Assembly (NCBI RefSeq): GCF_004376845.1 | Contig: NZ_SNUW01000007.1 | Coordinates: 124,001 to 188,000 of the forward strand | Source: Psychromonas algarum | Lineage (GTDB): Bacteria > Pseudomonadota > Gammaproteobacteria > Enterobacterales > Psychromonadaceae | Direction of reading: 5' to 3' | Length of the DNA stretch: 64,000 nucleotides | In this document: one piece after another, positions 56,317-64,000 of the stretch | Layout: every line of letters begins with the position of its first letter | Position numbering within the stretch: position 1 is the stretch's first letter | Program-made: the position numbers and the translations under genes | The notes under the pieces: generated by a model | Seen by the model: the letters and a program-made list of their open reading frames with translations, nothing else | Told to the model about the DNA's origin: nothing | Databases searched by the model: none

Positions 56317-57627
56317 TCACCTGATCCGTTTTAGTGTTTTAATTGAATTATCAAAAATAGAGTCAGAAATGTGCTCTGGAAAACCAATGGGAAGTTTACC
56401 CTTAACTTGTAGAATAGCTTCTGGCACCTGCTCTTTTAATTCATTCAAAATGATTTGCATCTTAACTTCGCTGAAATTAATTGCTTTAGCTGTATCAATA
56501 AAGTGACGTGGTAAAATTTTGTGTATGTCATACTTTTTACCCTTTGTTGCTTTCAACCCCATTGCAAGTTTTAACTGTCTGATATTTAGTCCTCGCCCTC
56601 CAAGGATTGGGTAAGCAGATAAAATATCGTAAAATGGCGTTAGCCTATAGCTTCCGCCTTTCTCTATAAAGATAGAAAAATTCTTAGCATGTCCATCCGT
56701 AGCACCAATGATCCACTGAAAGGCCTGAAACCTCATAAAGTTATATTGATCTTCAAGCGCATTACTAGAGCCCATTAACAATTCCATTATTTCAGAGATT
56801 CCTGGCCCTCCATGAGATTCATATTTAATCGATGAAGGCTTCCCAAATACTTGGCAGATATCTTCCTGAGGTAAGCGCAATAACTCGGTCTTATTTTTAC
56901 TCCAACGTCTATCAAAGCGTTCAACTGCTAACGCCTTAAGGTTTTTGGTTTTTATGATGTCTACTTTAGGTACTTTAAAACCAAGCTCTCTAGCAAGCTC
57001 AACGCAAAGAAATTCATTCTCAACACTGTCTTTTAAATCCAATGTAGCGTTTGCTTGCTGTATCTCACCGATGGGTAATTTAATAATGTGTGTTGTCGGC
57101 GTATTACCTTTCGGGATACACCATTTTCCATCCCATAAAAGAAGTGCTGTTTTCTCTTGCACTCCAGCAACCGATATCCTGAAATCATCTTCATCTTCGA
57201 TCATGCCTAATGGAAAATCTGACTTGTAAGAAGAAAGTATAGCTTCGAGTTTTGGCTCTTTTAATATTTCATAATTAAGGGGGGCTTTTTGATAAGGATG
57301 CTCTGGGGGTAACAACATTATCGCCCCTACGCTATCTTTGCCTACTTCCTTGAGCAAATCGAAAGGTTGCTTAGATGCAACCTTATATCTTGTAACAATT
57401 CTTTCTCTGACTTTAGGGCTATCAGGTAAAAGGTTATCAAAATAGTTAATAACAGCATCTGAGTTAATAGCAGGCAGTTGTAGCTTTAGCGATAATGACA
57501 AAGGCCTTGTCTTATCGTTATCTATCCAGCTTTTGTCATACTGAAACGAATGAGCACCATTCGCATACTTCTTTAAACTGCCGACAAGCTCACCATTCAT
57601 ATATGCGATTAGCTCTTGCATTACCAC
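56317..57627 (-). CDS. hipA: HipA serine/threonine kinase toxin
   Basis: 436 residues, the size of E. coli HipA (440). The key residues keep a constant offset of +2: Ser152 (ISVAGVQEK; autophosphorylation Ser150 in E. coli), Asp311 (GATDGHAKN; catalytic Asp309) and Asp334 (FYDILSA; Mg ligand Asp332). HipA phosphorylates glutamyl-tRNA synthetase and causes growth arrest and persistence. It overlaps hipB by 7 bp and is co-transcribed and repressed via HipB. All catalytic parts look intact. Confidence 0.93.
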   Translation of the reverse strand: MVMQELIAYMNGELVGSLKKYANGAHSFQYDKSWIDNDKTRPLSLSLKLQLPAINSDAVINYFDNLLPDSPKVRERIVTRYKVASKQPFDLLKEVGKDSVGAIMLLPPEHPYQKAPLNYEILKEPKLEAILSSYKSDFPLGMIEDEDDFRISVAGVQEKTALLLWDGKWCIPKGNTPTTHIIKLPIGEIQQANATLDLKDSVENEFLCVELARELGFKVPKVDIIKTKNLKALAVERFDRRWSKNKTELLRLPQEDICQVFGKPSSIKYESHGGPGISEIMELLMGSSNALEDQYNFMRFQAFQWIIGATDGHAKNFSIFIEKGGSYRLTPFYDILSAYPILGGRGLNIRQLKLAMGLKATKGKKYDIHKILPRHFIDTAKAINFSEVKMQIILNELKEQVPEAILQVKGKLPIGFPEHISDSIFDNSIKTLKRIR

Positions 57628-57860
57628 CCCTCATCCTTGCCATGTTTTGCTGTATTTTTATCTTCTATTTTTAATGTTAAATTCATAGCTTGAAGCAACT
57701 TAAAAAAAGTTGAAAGCTTTGTGTTATCAGGGTTATTTTCAAAGTTAGAAATAGTTGCTTGTTTTATTCCTACTCTTTTCGCTAGTTCAGCTTGAGTCCA
57801 ATCATTTTTTTGCCTTGTAAGGAGCATCAAGTTAGCGAGTTGTTTGGGGCTATATACCAT
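57621..57860 (-). CDS. hipB: HipB antitoxin (XRE-type repressor)
   Basis: 79 residues with a Cro/CI-type helix-turn-helix (LLTRQKNDWTQAELAKRVGIKQATISNFEN). It neutralises HipA and represses the operon. Three operators of the exact E. coli HipB form lie 63-136 bp upstream. The C-terminal tail (NTAKHGKDEGW) ends in Trp, like the C-terminal Trp of E. coli HipB that fits a HipA pocket and serves proteolysis. Confidence 0.92.
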   Translation of the reverse strand: MVYSPKQLANLMLLTRQKNDWTQAELAKRVGIKQATISNFENNPDNTKLSTFFKLLQAMNLTLKIEDKNTAKHGKDEGW

Positions 57861-57922
57861 GCCACTATTCCTAGTTATTCAAGAAAAGATGTTAATTATT
57901 TTTATCATTCTAATAACTAGCA

Positions 57923-57996
57923 TATCCCCTAAAGGGGATATTTACAACATTATCCCTTAGGGAGGATAATTGGCTATTTATCCTCCCAAGAGGATA
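57923..57996. promoter_or_regulatory. Three HipB operators spaced 28 bp apart
   Basis: TATCC-N8-GGATA occurs at 57923-57940, 57951-57968 and 57979-57996, each an exact match to the E. coli HipB operator rule. Their starts are 28 bp apart, i.e. 10-bp gaps. A 9-bp inverted repeat CTAGTTATT/AATAACTAG (57871-57879 and 57912-57920) lies between them and hipB. The remainder to 58403 shows a decayed reading frame near 58130-58230 and a palindrome. Confidence 0.9.
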
Positions 57997-58293
57997 ATTA
58001 TATTTATCGTATCTTCTACATTAAAAATGTTAATTTTGATAACCACATCGACAGCTCAATCATCACTAAACCTTTGAGTTAATACATTGCAAGCTTTCCC
58101 TAGAAACTCACGACCACAAAGCATTATTTCTAGGGAAGTTAGGAAAAGCATTAGAATAAATACTAGAAAATAAATTACCAGATCTACATCAAGAAAATTT
58201 AATTAACTTATTTCATTTAGCATGAATAAAAACTAGCCTAATGGAAACAAACCACAATATATACCAAAAACAAAAAAACAAGACACAATATAT

Positions 58294-58310
58294 AGTCTCA
58301 CAGTGAGACT
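58294..58310. promoter_or_regulatory. 17-bp perfect palindrome upstream of the recombinase operon
   Basis: AGTCTCAC-A-GTGAGACT lies 93 bp before the first gene. The odd-length perfect dyad is a candidate operator or a recombinase core site. No T tract follows, so it is not a typical terminator. Confidence 0.45.
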
Positions 58311-58402
58311 TTAAATAATGACGATTAGCGTAATAAATTCGCTTTTATCAAGAAACAATAGTTAACAAATATAGCTTCCAATTAAAGTTATTTGAGGAAT
58401 TC

Positions 58403-58891
58403 ATGAAAAGACTGGCGACAGAATGCCTAATGCCATTTGAGGTTAGTTTGATTGGTTCGAGTGTAGAAAATATATATCAGTTACTCGCGCTATCACCCTC
58501 AAAATTTGAGGAGCTAACATCCAACATGATCATTCCTGTAAATAAATTTATGAATAATATTTATCCCATTAGTGATTGGGCATTCGTAAAGGTTATTCAA
58601 GATAAATTTCCAGAGAGAAAACTAAATTTTACCGTCATTAAAAAATTCAGTAACAAAGATGACTGCGTTAAATCTGTGATCGATTGTTTAGCTAGGCAAA
58701 TGTTAAACGGTCCTCTATACATACCTTTTCAGACATTAGACGAGCAGCATTTAAAGAGCGATAGTTTATCTCAGAGAAAATATGCAACCCTGCTTAACTG
58801 TGCTCGCCCCGCACTAAAAGCACCAAAACTAGAGCCAAAGATACAGATCAATGACCCTAAAGTTCAAGAATATGATGAACCTCTTTTTTAG
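58403..58891 (+). CDS. Unknown 162-aa protein, first gene of the recombinase operon
   Basis: A TTGAGGAATTC ribosome site precedes the ATG. The protein is soluble and mixed alpha/beta with no motif I know: a hydrophobic helix-rich first half (ENIYQLLALSPSKFEELTSN), a middle with VIKKFSNKDDCVKSVIDCLARQ and a proline/lysine-rich acidic tail ending EYDEPLF. It lies 54 bp before the first large recombinase and probably belongs to the same operon, so an accessory or directionality role in recombination is possible (inference). Confidence 0.6.
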   Translation: MKRLATECLMPFEVSLIGSSVENIYQLLALSPSKFEELTSNMIIPVNKFMNNIYPISDWAFVKVIQDKFPERKLNFTVIKKFSNKDDCVKSVIDCLARQMLNGPLYIPFQTLDEQHLKSDSLSQRKYATLLNCARPALKAPKLEPKIQINDPKVQEYDEPLF

Positions 58892-58945
58892 TCTCATTTG
58901 ATGATCAAAATATTAGCCACTTTACTCAATCAACGGTAGGTTAGG

Positions 58946-61276
58946 ATGAAGTATCCATTTCAAAATTGTAATCCTGCATGTTGTAATGAAACTGTTGCTT
59001 TTGCATGGCTGGATAAAAAAGAGAATGACCTTTTACAACTTCATTTCCCATTACCAAAATTATTATCATATCCTGCAAACCTACCTACGGTACTTAAGCT
59101 TTTCAGCCAGATATGCTGCAATATTGCATCACCAGAAAACACCTATTATGAGCGGTTACAATCAAACTTGTTGGGACTCATTGATACGGTCGCCGAGAAA
59201 CTTCCTGTCGAAAAAAAGCAAAGGTCATTCACTAAGCGCACTCAACTTCATCAATTCCTAACCCATTACCCACTTTACTCAACACTGTTATTAATAGATT
59301 CAAGCAACAAAAATAAGGTAGAGCAGTATTGGTGGTTTAGCTTATTAGCGCGACTTTATCTCTATCATCAAGGATTACGATATGAAGACTCATTAGAGTT
59401 TGATCGTACATTACAAAATAATCTTAAATTTGAATCACTAACAGATTTATTAACACAACCTGATATAGAGTTTCTTACAACCTTTGAATTAAGGAGCCAC
59501 CTACATAAATTAAGAGATAGCCACACAGGTTTATTTGTATTTGCATCTAGCTTCGACGCGCATTTTACGCATAAAAAGAAACCGCTACTAACTTCCCAAA
59601 ACACCCTTGAGTCATTTGTACAATTTGACGACGAGTGCCAAATTAAAGAGATACTGCATACTGATGATGATGGGAATGTTGCCGTTAGGTATTTAGAGTT
59701 TGAGCCTAATAGAGAGCAAACTCTCGAACAACAAAAAGCTGTTTTTAATAAAAAGAAATTTGGTATGGGAAGCGGTGTACGTCACAACAATTTATCCCTA
59801 CCACTTGCGCTGTCTGCGTTAACACCACAAAAGTTTACTCAATTTATTCACACTGCCACACCTGATTTATTTTCGACGATGGAGCTTAATGCAAGCCAAA
59901 TAGCTTTCAGAATAATTTTATGGCTGGAAGTTTGGTTGGGAAAACCCTATTCCTCATTCAGCGAGCTAAAAGTATTCAATGACCTTTCAGCAACCCCCTG
60001 CTCTGAAAAAATAGGTTTTCACTACAATGCGAATACGACATCGAATGATCCCCATACACTTTTCTACAATCAAAAGACGCAGTTAGTAAAAGGTAAAAAA
60101 GCACCTTCTAATAGTGATCTTTATGATCAAGCAGCAGAGAAGAAAGTAATCAGCCTTATTTGCCCTTATCCATTGCAGAGATATTTTTTTGAATTTATAA
60201 AAGATATTAAACAGAGTAGTTATCGACATAATAAAACACTCGCAACTGTTTTAGATACAAGCTGGAATGAATATAAAGCATGGTTAAAAGTAAAACTTGA
60301 TATTGCTAATAAAAATGAGGCTCAAACCATTTCTCATGCTCGGATCCGAAATACGTTTCATCATTTTTCAGCATTTATATTACCTAAAACGGATCGTGCA
60401 ATACTACAGGGAAAGGGAGTTATGGGCTCTTTTTATGTAAATAACGATGCATATGAATTGATAGCAACACTTCAGAATAACTGGCTAAAATTTATCGACA
60501 CTTGCATGCTAAATAAGCAGAATCTATCTCTAGATGAGTCTAGCCGTTTAAATATTGCCCCTTATAAAATGGATCAAAATGCATTTGGAGCTGCGCTATC
60601 AATCAAGGGAAGTAAGCAAAAAATTATTCTTGATGCCCTTTGCGATCAATTTAAACAGTGCAGTGAAGGAAACAAAAATAAATTAAGGGCTAGAAATACA
60701 CTTATTTGCGAAACGTTGGTGTTATACCTTTATTTTCGCACAGCAATAACATGTGCAATTAGGCCTGTTATAAAACCAATTCCGCAAGCAGATTACATTG
60801 AGCCTGATTTACATTTAATGCTAACGAAGGATAAAGATGCACACCAAAATGATGAGCTAAGATTTTTAATCATGGATGATGGACTCAGCGAACTATGGAA
60901 ATTAACTAAACAATTATCCCGAGAGCAAAAAGTAATCATCGAAAACTTCTTTGCTGACGCTTCCAAAAGTAAGCTAAATGAATTGGCAAAGAGCTTTTCT
61001 CTTAATCTCGACCCAAGTGCATTTAGGCATACCGCGGCGAGTTTATTTGTGACACTGCATCGCCATGATTTTCACCAATCACATTTCAACATCCTTATGA
61101 ATCATTTCGACTATGGGCAGTTTCCATTACGAAGCTATAGCCTTTTAACCGTTGTGGAATTAATCTCATATCAACAGGAATCATTAGTGCACTACTCCCT
61201 TCTATTTAAAAGTAGTGATGAATGCTGCTTTACACTTTTACAGAAATTGCTAAAGATTCAGGGTATCGCATCATGA
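58946..61276 (+). CDS. Very large tyrosine-recombinase-like protein (GmtY-like candidate)
   Basis: 776 residues. The C-terminal 180 residues match the tyrosine recombinase catalytic fold: probable Arg606 (TAITCAIRP), His-x-x-Arg replaced by Arg694-His695 (AFRHTAAS), His720 (MNHFDYGQ, where GH is usual) and Tyr731 (RSYSLL). The first 550 residues are much longer than in phage integrases and have no recognised domain; an internal stretch (KMDQNAFGAALSIKG) precedes the catalytic part. The residue set is imperfect, so strand cleavage may depend on the partner. It overlaps the next gene by ATGA. The arrangement resembles Gamma-Mobile-Trio recombinases. Confidence 0.7.
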   Translation: MKYPFQNCNPACCNETVAFAWLDKKENDLLQLHFPLPKLLSYPANLPTVLKLFSQICCNIASPENTYYERLQSNLLGLIDTVAEKLPVEKKQRSFTKRTQLHQFLTHYPLYSTLLLIDSSNKNKVEQYWWFSLLARLYLYHQGLRYEDSLEFDRTLQNNLKFESLTDLLTQPDIEFLTTFELRSHLHKLRDSHTGLFVFASSFDAHFTHKKKPLLTSQNTLESFVQFDDECQIKEILHTDDDGNVAVRYLEFEPNREQTLEQQKAVFNKKKFGMGSGVRHNNLSLPLALSALTPQKFTQFIHTATPDLFSTMELNASQIAFRIILWLEVWLGKPYSSFSELKVFNDLSATPCSEKIGFHYNANTTSNDPHTLFYNQKTQLVKGKKAPSNSDLYDQAAEKKVISLICPYPLQRYFFEFIKDIKQSSYRHNKTLATVLDTSWNEYKAWLKVKLDIANKNEAQTISHARIRNTFHHFSAFILPKTDRAILQGKGVMGSFYVNNDAYELIATLQNNWLKFIDTCMLNKQNLSLDESSRLNIAPYKMDQNAFGAALSIKGSKQKIILDALCDQFKQCSEGNKNKLRARNTLICETLVLYLYFRTAITCAIRPVIKPIPQADYIEPDLHLMLTKDKDAHQNDELRFLIMDDGLSELWKLTKQLSREQKVIIENFFADASKSKLNELAKSFSLNLDPSAFRHTAASLFVTLHRHDFHQSHFNILMNHFDYGQFPLRSYSLLTVVELISYQQESLVHYSLLFKSSDECCFTLLQKLLKIQGIAS

Positions 61277-64000
61277 ATGAGATTATTTCCGGTTGGCATC
61301 AGCACTTATCTACTGAGCTTGCTGAACACTCATTATCAAAACGAGAATGCATTGGTACATTTTTAAGTATTGATGCTGTTTATAGGCGATTAACAGGCGC
61401 TAAAACATGGCCTAAAAATGCGCTGAGCCGCCTACCATCTATATTAAAAAAAGAAATATCGACCAGTGATGAGTTGCAAGTTTTTTCTGAATGCTTGGCG
61501 CTCATATATGAACGAGAACAAATACGACAACCCAACCTACTTCCTCCGCAAAAAATTCAACTCATGCCGACTATGCCAGCGGCAATCACAACCAAAAATA
61601 TTAGCCCCTCGACTTGTTCTGCGCTTATAAAAGAGATTTACCAGACCTCTGATTGCATTATTGGAAGTGGTGTTAATAAAGTTAATGATGAGGCATGGGG
61701 AAAATTACTATTGCTTATTGCACTAGAAAGCAACTTAAATACATTCAATGAGTTAGATGAGTTTCTAACTATTTCATATGACAATTTCTGTAGCTACTCC
61801 AGCGCGAATGATATCACTATATCACTACCTAGAAACCACCGTAGAGTATGGCTACAACCTTGCAGTGCGCTACTGCTTAATGCGTTAGTTACTAGAACTA
61901 TCCGCCCTAAATTGAAAGCAAAAAAATTAATTGAAGCTTATCGTAATCATATATCTTCCCAACTCCCTGAAATCGCTAACATGCGCGCCTCATCAATCAT
62001 CCGTGATATTGGTTTATTTCATCAACCATTAGGATTACGTGACTTTTGGCAGTCTGAGCAGTCACTCCCCGACCTGACAATTGACAGGTTATTCGGTGGT
62101 AATATTGTCACGTCACCCATTAAAAGAAATCACCCTACATATAGCATTGCCTCAGTTATTCCTGAGCGTAATAACAACAAAGCTGGTGATGTAAAAGTTG
62201 AACGTGAAGTCCACTCTATCTTGAGTCATTATGCATTAAACGATAAAAATGAGAGTCGGCATAGTGAGGATTTTAAATACGCGCAAAACCTGCTATCCAA
62301 TTGCTTAAATAAGGATATTTCTGAAGGGCTTTACCTAACTATTTACTGGATAAATGAAATTTTCACACACGGCACGGCATGGAAGGGAAAATTAACAGTT
62401 AGCACTATAAAAGCCTATTTTTCAACAATACTATCCTTTACTCGAATGAGCTATCAGCGACAATCTATTCAATCTTTATCCTCAGAAAAGTTAACTGAGT
62501 ATTGCCAAGACGGTCTCGATTCATTTAACAATGCCAATCAACAATTTACTGTTCTAAGGTTTCTTAAGTTTATTGAGCAATCACCACAAATCAAAGAGAT
62601 AAGAATTGATGAATTGCTTCTTATGGATAACCAGGGGGTTGTGCGTTCAAACTACCTTAGCCCCAAGGAGTTTGAAGTTATATGTTGTGAGTATCTAAAG
62701 GGGAAAGGCATTTATGAATATAAGATCGTCTTTTTTATGCGTTGCTGTTATTACATAGGACTACGGGAAGATGAAGCTTTAAATTTACAGTTAGGCGATA
62801 TCAACTTAGAGACTGAAATTGTCTCTGTCACGCCAGGTAAACGACGTAAAACCAAAGCGGGCGTTAGGGATATCCCCTTCTCTATCATGCCTGAATCATT
62901 CGTTACTGAATTGATACAAACAGTACAAGAAAAACGGTTGTTTGAGGGTGAACAGTACCTATTTAGTGAGTGGGATTATGCTAATTTGGAAAAGCAGTTT
63001 ATTGCCTTTGTACGCGACTATACTCAAGATACATCCTGGGTAACTCACCTTCTCCGGCATGCATTTGCAAACAACTTGCTGCTATTACTCACACTAACAA
63101 CACAGCAACTTAAAGAGTTACCCTCATTTTTTGAGTGCGACCTATTTAGCAAGGCGCAGCAAACACGCACTCTCAAATCCTTTGAAAGCTGGGGTAGAAA
63201 ACTTGATAAAGCCTTTCCTATCTTGGATTGGATAGCACAAACAGTAGGGCACGCAGGCCCTCTGACAACATCGACAATCTACTTACACCTCCTTGACTGG
63301 GTAATTTCTAAAAAATATGCGATCCCTTATCCTATCTCTAAAGCTCAACTACAAGATTGGATAGGTACTGAGTCTAAATACGTTTTTGAAATGCAGAAAA
63401 AAATTGGACACAATATTAATGGTTCTCCTTGCCTACTTGACTTAAACAAACAGGCAACGATGAACCAGCTGGTGAAAAAAACATTTTCTTTAGGCAAAAA
63501 AGTCAGCAGGCACACCATTGATAAAGGAAAGAGGAAACCAACAACCTTCTGCTTTAGCATATTCGTTGACGCTCTACAGAGGATGAAAAAAGGTAGCCAA
63601 GACAGCTTCTTTGACGGGCAATTTCTTACTTTCATCAAAGAACACTGCAATATCCCTAATATTCCAGAGATCGCTCCATACGAGATCCACGCTTGGGTTC
63701 GCTTGGGTCAGCACTTGGATGAACATTTAGATAAGAAAATTCAATCAAAAGTTAAAGCGTTGCTTTTTTTAAAAGAGAAACTAGCTAATAACAAAAAAGA
63801 AGTAACCAACATTAAGGATTTAAAAAAAGTTTTACACGCACTGAACGCATTGGGATTTTCAGGCTGTAAAATCAGCATAAAAGGCAACAATAAAACAATC
63901 ACCTCCCACTGGTCGGATGTAATTAAAGCAAATGATTTTATTCCAATTTTCTCGATTACAGAGAAGAAAATGACAAGTGTAAACATCAAACCATACCAGC
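61273..64000 (+). CDS. Very large tyrosine recombinase/integrase (GmtZ-like candidate), 3' end outside window
   Basis: Open from ATG 61273 (overlapping the previous TGA) to the right edge, more than 909 codons. A full tyrosine recombinase set lies in the middle: Arg498 (YYIGLREDEAL), Lys in PGKRRKTK, His592 and Arg595 (HLLRH), His660 (VGHAG) and the nucleophile candidate Tyr670 (STIYLH), with correct 9-residue spacing from His660. At least 400 residues precede and more than 230 follow this domain, far beyond the normal integrase size of 350-450. Likely the enzyme that moves this tRNA-Gly island. Confidence 0.8.
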   Translation, partial: MNEIISGWHQHLSTELAEHSLSKRECIGTFLSIDAVYRRLTGAKTWPKNALSRLPSILKKEISTSDELQVFSECLALIYEREQIRQPNLLPPQKIQLMPTMPAAITTKNISPSTCSALIKEIYQTSDCIIGSGVNKVNDEAWGKLLLLIALESNLNTFNELDEFLTISYDNFCSYSSANDITISLPRNHRRVWLQPCSALLLNALVTRTIRPKLKAKKLIEAYRNHISSQLPEIANMRASSIIRDIGLFHQPLGLRDFWQSEQSLPDLTIDRLFGGNIVTSPIKRNHPTYSIASVIPERNNNKAGDVKVEREVHSILSHYALNDKNESRHSEDFKYAQNLLSNCLNKDISEGLYLTIYWINEIFTHGTAWKGKLTVSTIKAYFSTILSFTRMSYQRQSIQSLSSEKLTEYCQDGLDSFNNANQQFTVLRFLKFIEQSPQIKEIRIDELLLMDNQGVVRSNYLSPKEFEVICCEYLKGKGIYEYKIVFFMRCCYYIGLREDEALNLQLGDINLETEIVSVTPGKRRKTKAGVRDIPFSIMPESFVTELIQTVQEKRLFEGEQYLFSEWDYANLEKQFIAFVRDYTQDTSWVTHLLRHAFANNLLLLLTLTTQQLKELPSFFECDLFSKAQQTRTLKSFESWGRKLDKAFPILDWIAQTVGHAGPLTTSTIYLHLLDWVISKKYAIPYPISKAQLQDWIGTESKYVFEMQKKIGHNINGSPCLLDLNKQATMNQLVKKTFSLGKKVSRHTIDKGKRKPTTFCFSIFVDALQRMKKGSQDSFFDGQFLTFIKEHCNIPNIPEIAPYEIHAWVRLGQHLDEHLDKKIQSKVKALLFLKEKLANNKKEVTNIKDLKKVLHALNALGFSGCKISIKGNNKTITSHWSDVIKANDFIPIFSITEKKMTSVNIKPYQ

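Noticed and set aside
58130-58235. Faint coding-like stretch (GKLGKALE, LPDLHQENLINLF)
   Set aside because: Interrupted by stops and without a recognisable family; may be gene debris but cannot be supported.
63345-63989. Two minus-strand frames near the right edge
   Set aside because: They lie antisense to the large recombinase frame, which is open throughout and has catalytic motifs.
1-64000. CRISPR arrays, rRNA genes, complete tRNAs
   Set aside because: None seen; the repeats present are the three dispersed copies and the three HipB operators, not spacer-separated arrays.

Overview
The window is AT-rich DNA from a marine-type gammaproteobacterium, probably Psychromonas, Moritella or a Vibrio/Shewanella relative. 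The clues are two Na+/sugar-acid symporters, oligogalacturonate lyase under a KdgR-type operator, HdfR next to RimK, an EptA/PmrAB-like cluster and many Na+-linked transporters. The species call is inference. There is no rRNA, no CRISPR array and no complete tRNA.

Layout of the chromosomal part. 0-4 kb: end of kdgR, then a KdgR box, an SSS symporter and oligogalacturonate lyase (pectin-oligomer uptake and cleavage), followed by a broken secreted-protein gene. 4-7.2 kb: a sulfane-sulfur module with a CoA-disulfide-reductase/rhodanese fusion, divergent from a BigR/YgaV-like persulfide sensor and two YeeE/YedE sulfur transporters. 7.3-14.3 kb: a small outer-membrane protein, a split UspE-like protein, CorA, a DUF21 protein, two MscS-type channels and MgtE (Mg2+/osmotic homeostasis). 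14.3-17.7 kb: hdfR and a rimK-AstE-like-rimB operon. 17.8-21.9 kb: cytochrome b562 and a TctCBA carboxylate transporter. 22-27.3 kb: EptA-like phosphoethanolamine transferase, a PmrAB-like two-component system, DgkA and a PAP2 phosphatase (envelope lipid remodelling). 27.5-32.4 kb: two c-di-GMP proteins flanking a GNAT-nitrilase fusion. 32.8-37.4 kb: a membrane protein, an EmrAB pump with a MarR regulator and an HMA-like protein. 37.5-44.1 kb: a heparinase II/III-type lyase, an acetyltransferase, a second SSS symporter, a LysR regulator and a lipoprotein (candidate polysaccharide locus). 44-49 kb: MsbA-like ABC exporter, a dead Fur-regulated TonB receptor and catalase.

The accessory part begins near 49 kb. 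Two decayed IS6-type transposase genes in the same orientation flank dgcN-dgcA-dat, which together could turn D-amino acids into L-glutamate. An IS3-family element with a -1 frameshift signal sits against the second relic. At 55.5 kb a 47-nt 3' fragment of tRNA-Gly(UCC), with its terminator, marks the distal attachment site of a genomic island that runs off the right edge. The island carries a hipBA toxin-antitoxin pair with three evenly spaced HipB operators, then an operon of an unknown 162-aa protein and two very large tyrosine-recombinase-type proteins. That operon resembles Gamma-Mobile-Trio type mobility modules and is the most interesting part of the window.

Three copies of a dispersed intergenic repeat occur at 26.4, 32.6 and 36.8 kb. 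Starts were moved from the longest reading frame to internal ATGs wherever a Shine-Dalgarno motif or the family's usual N-terminus supported it.
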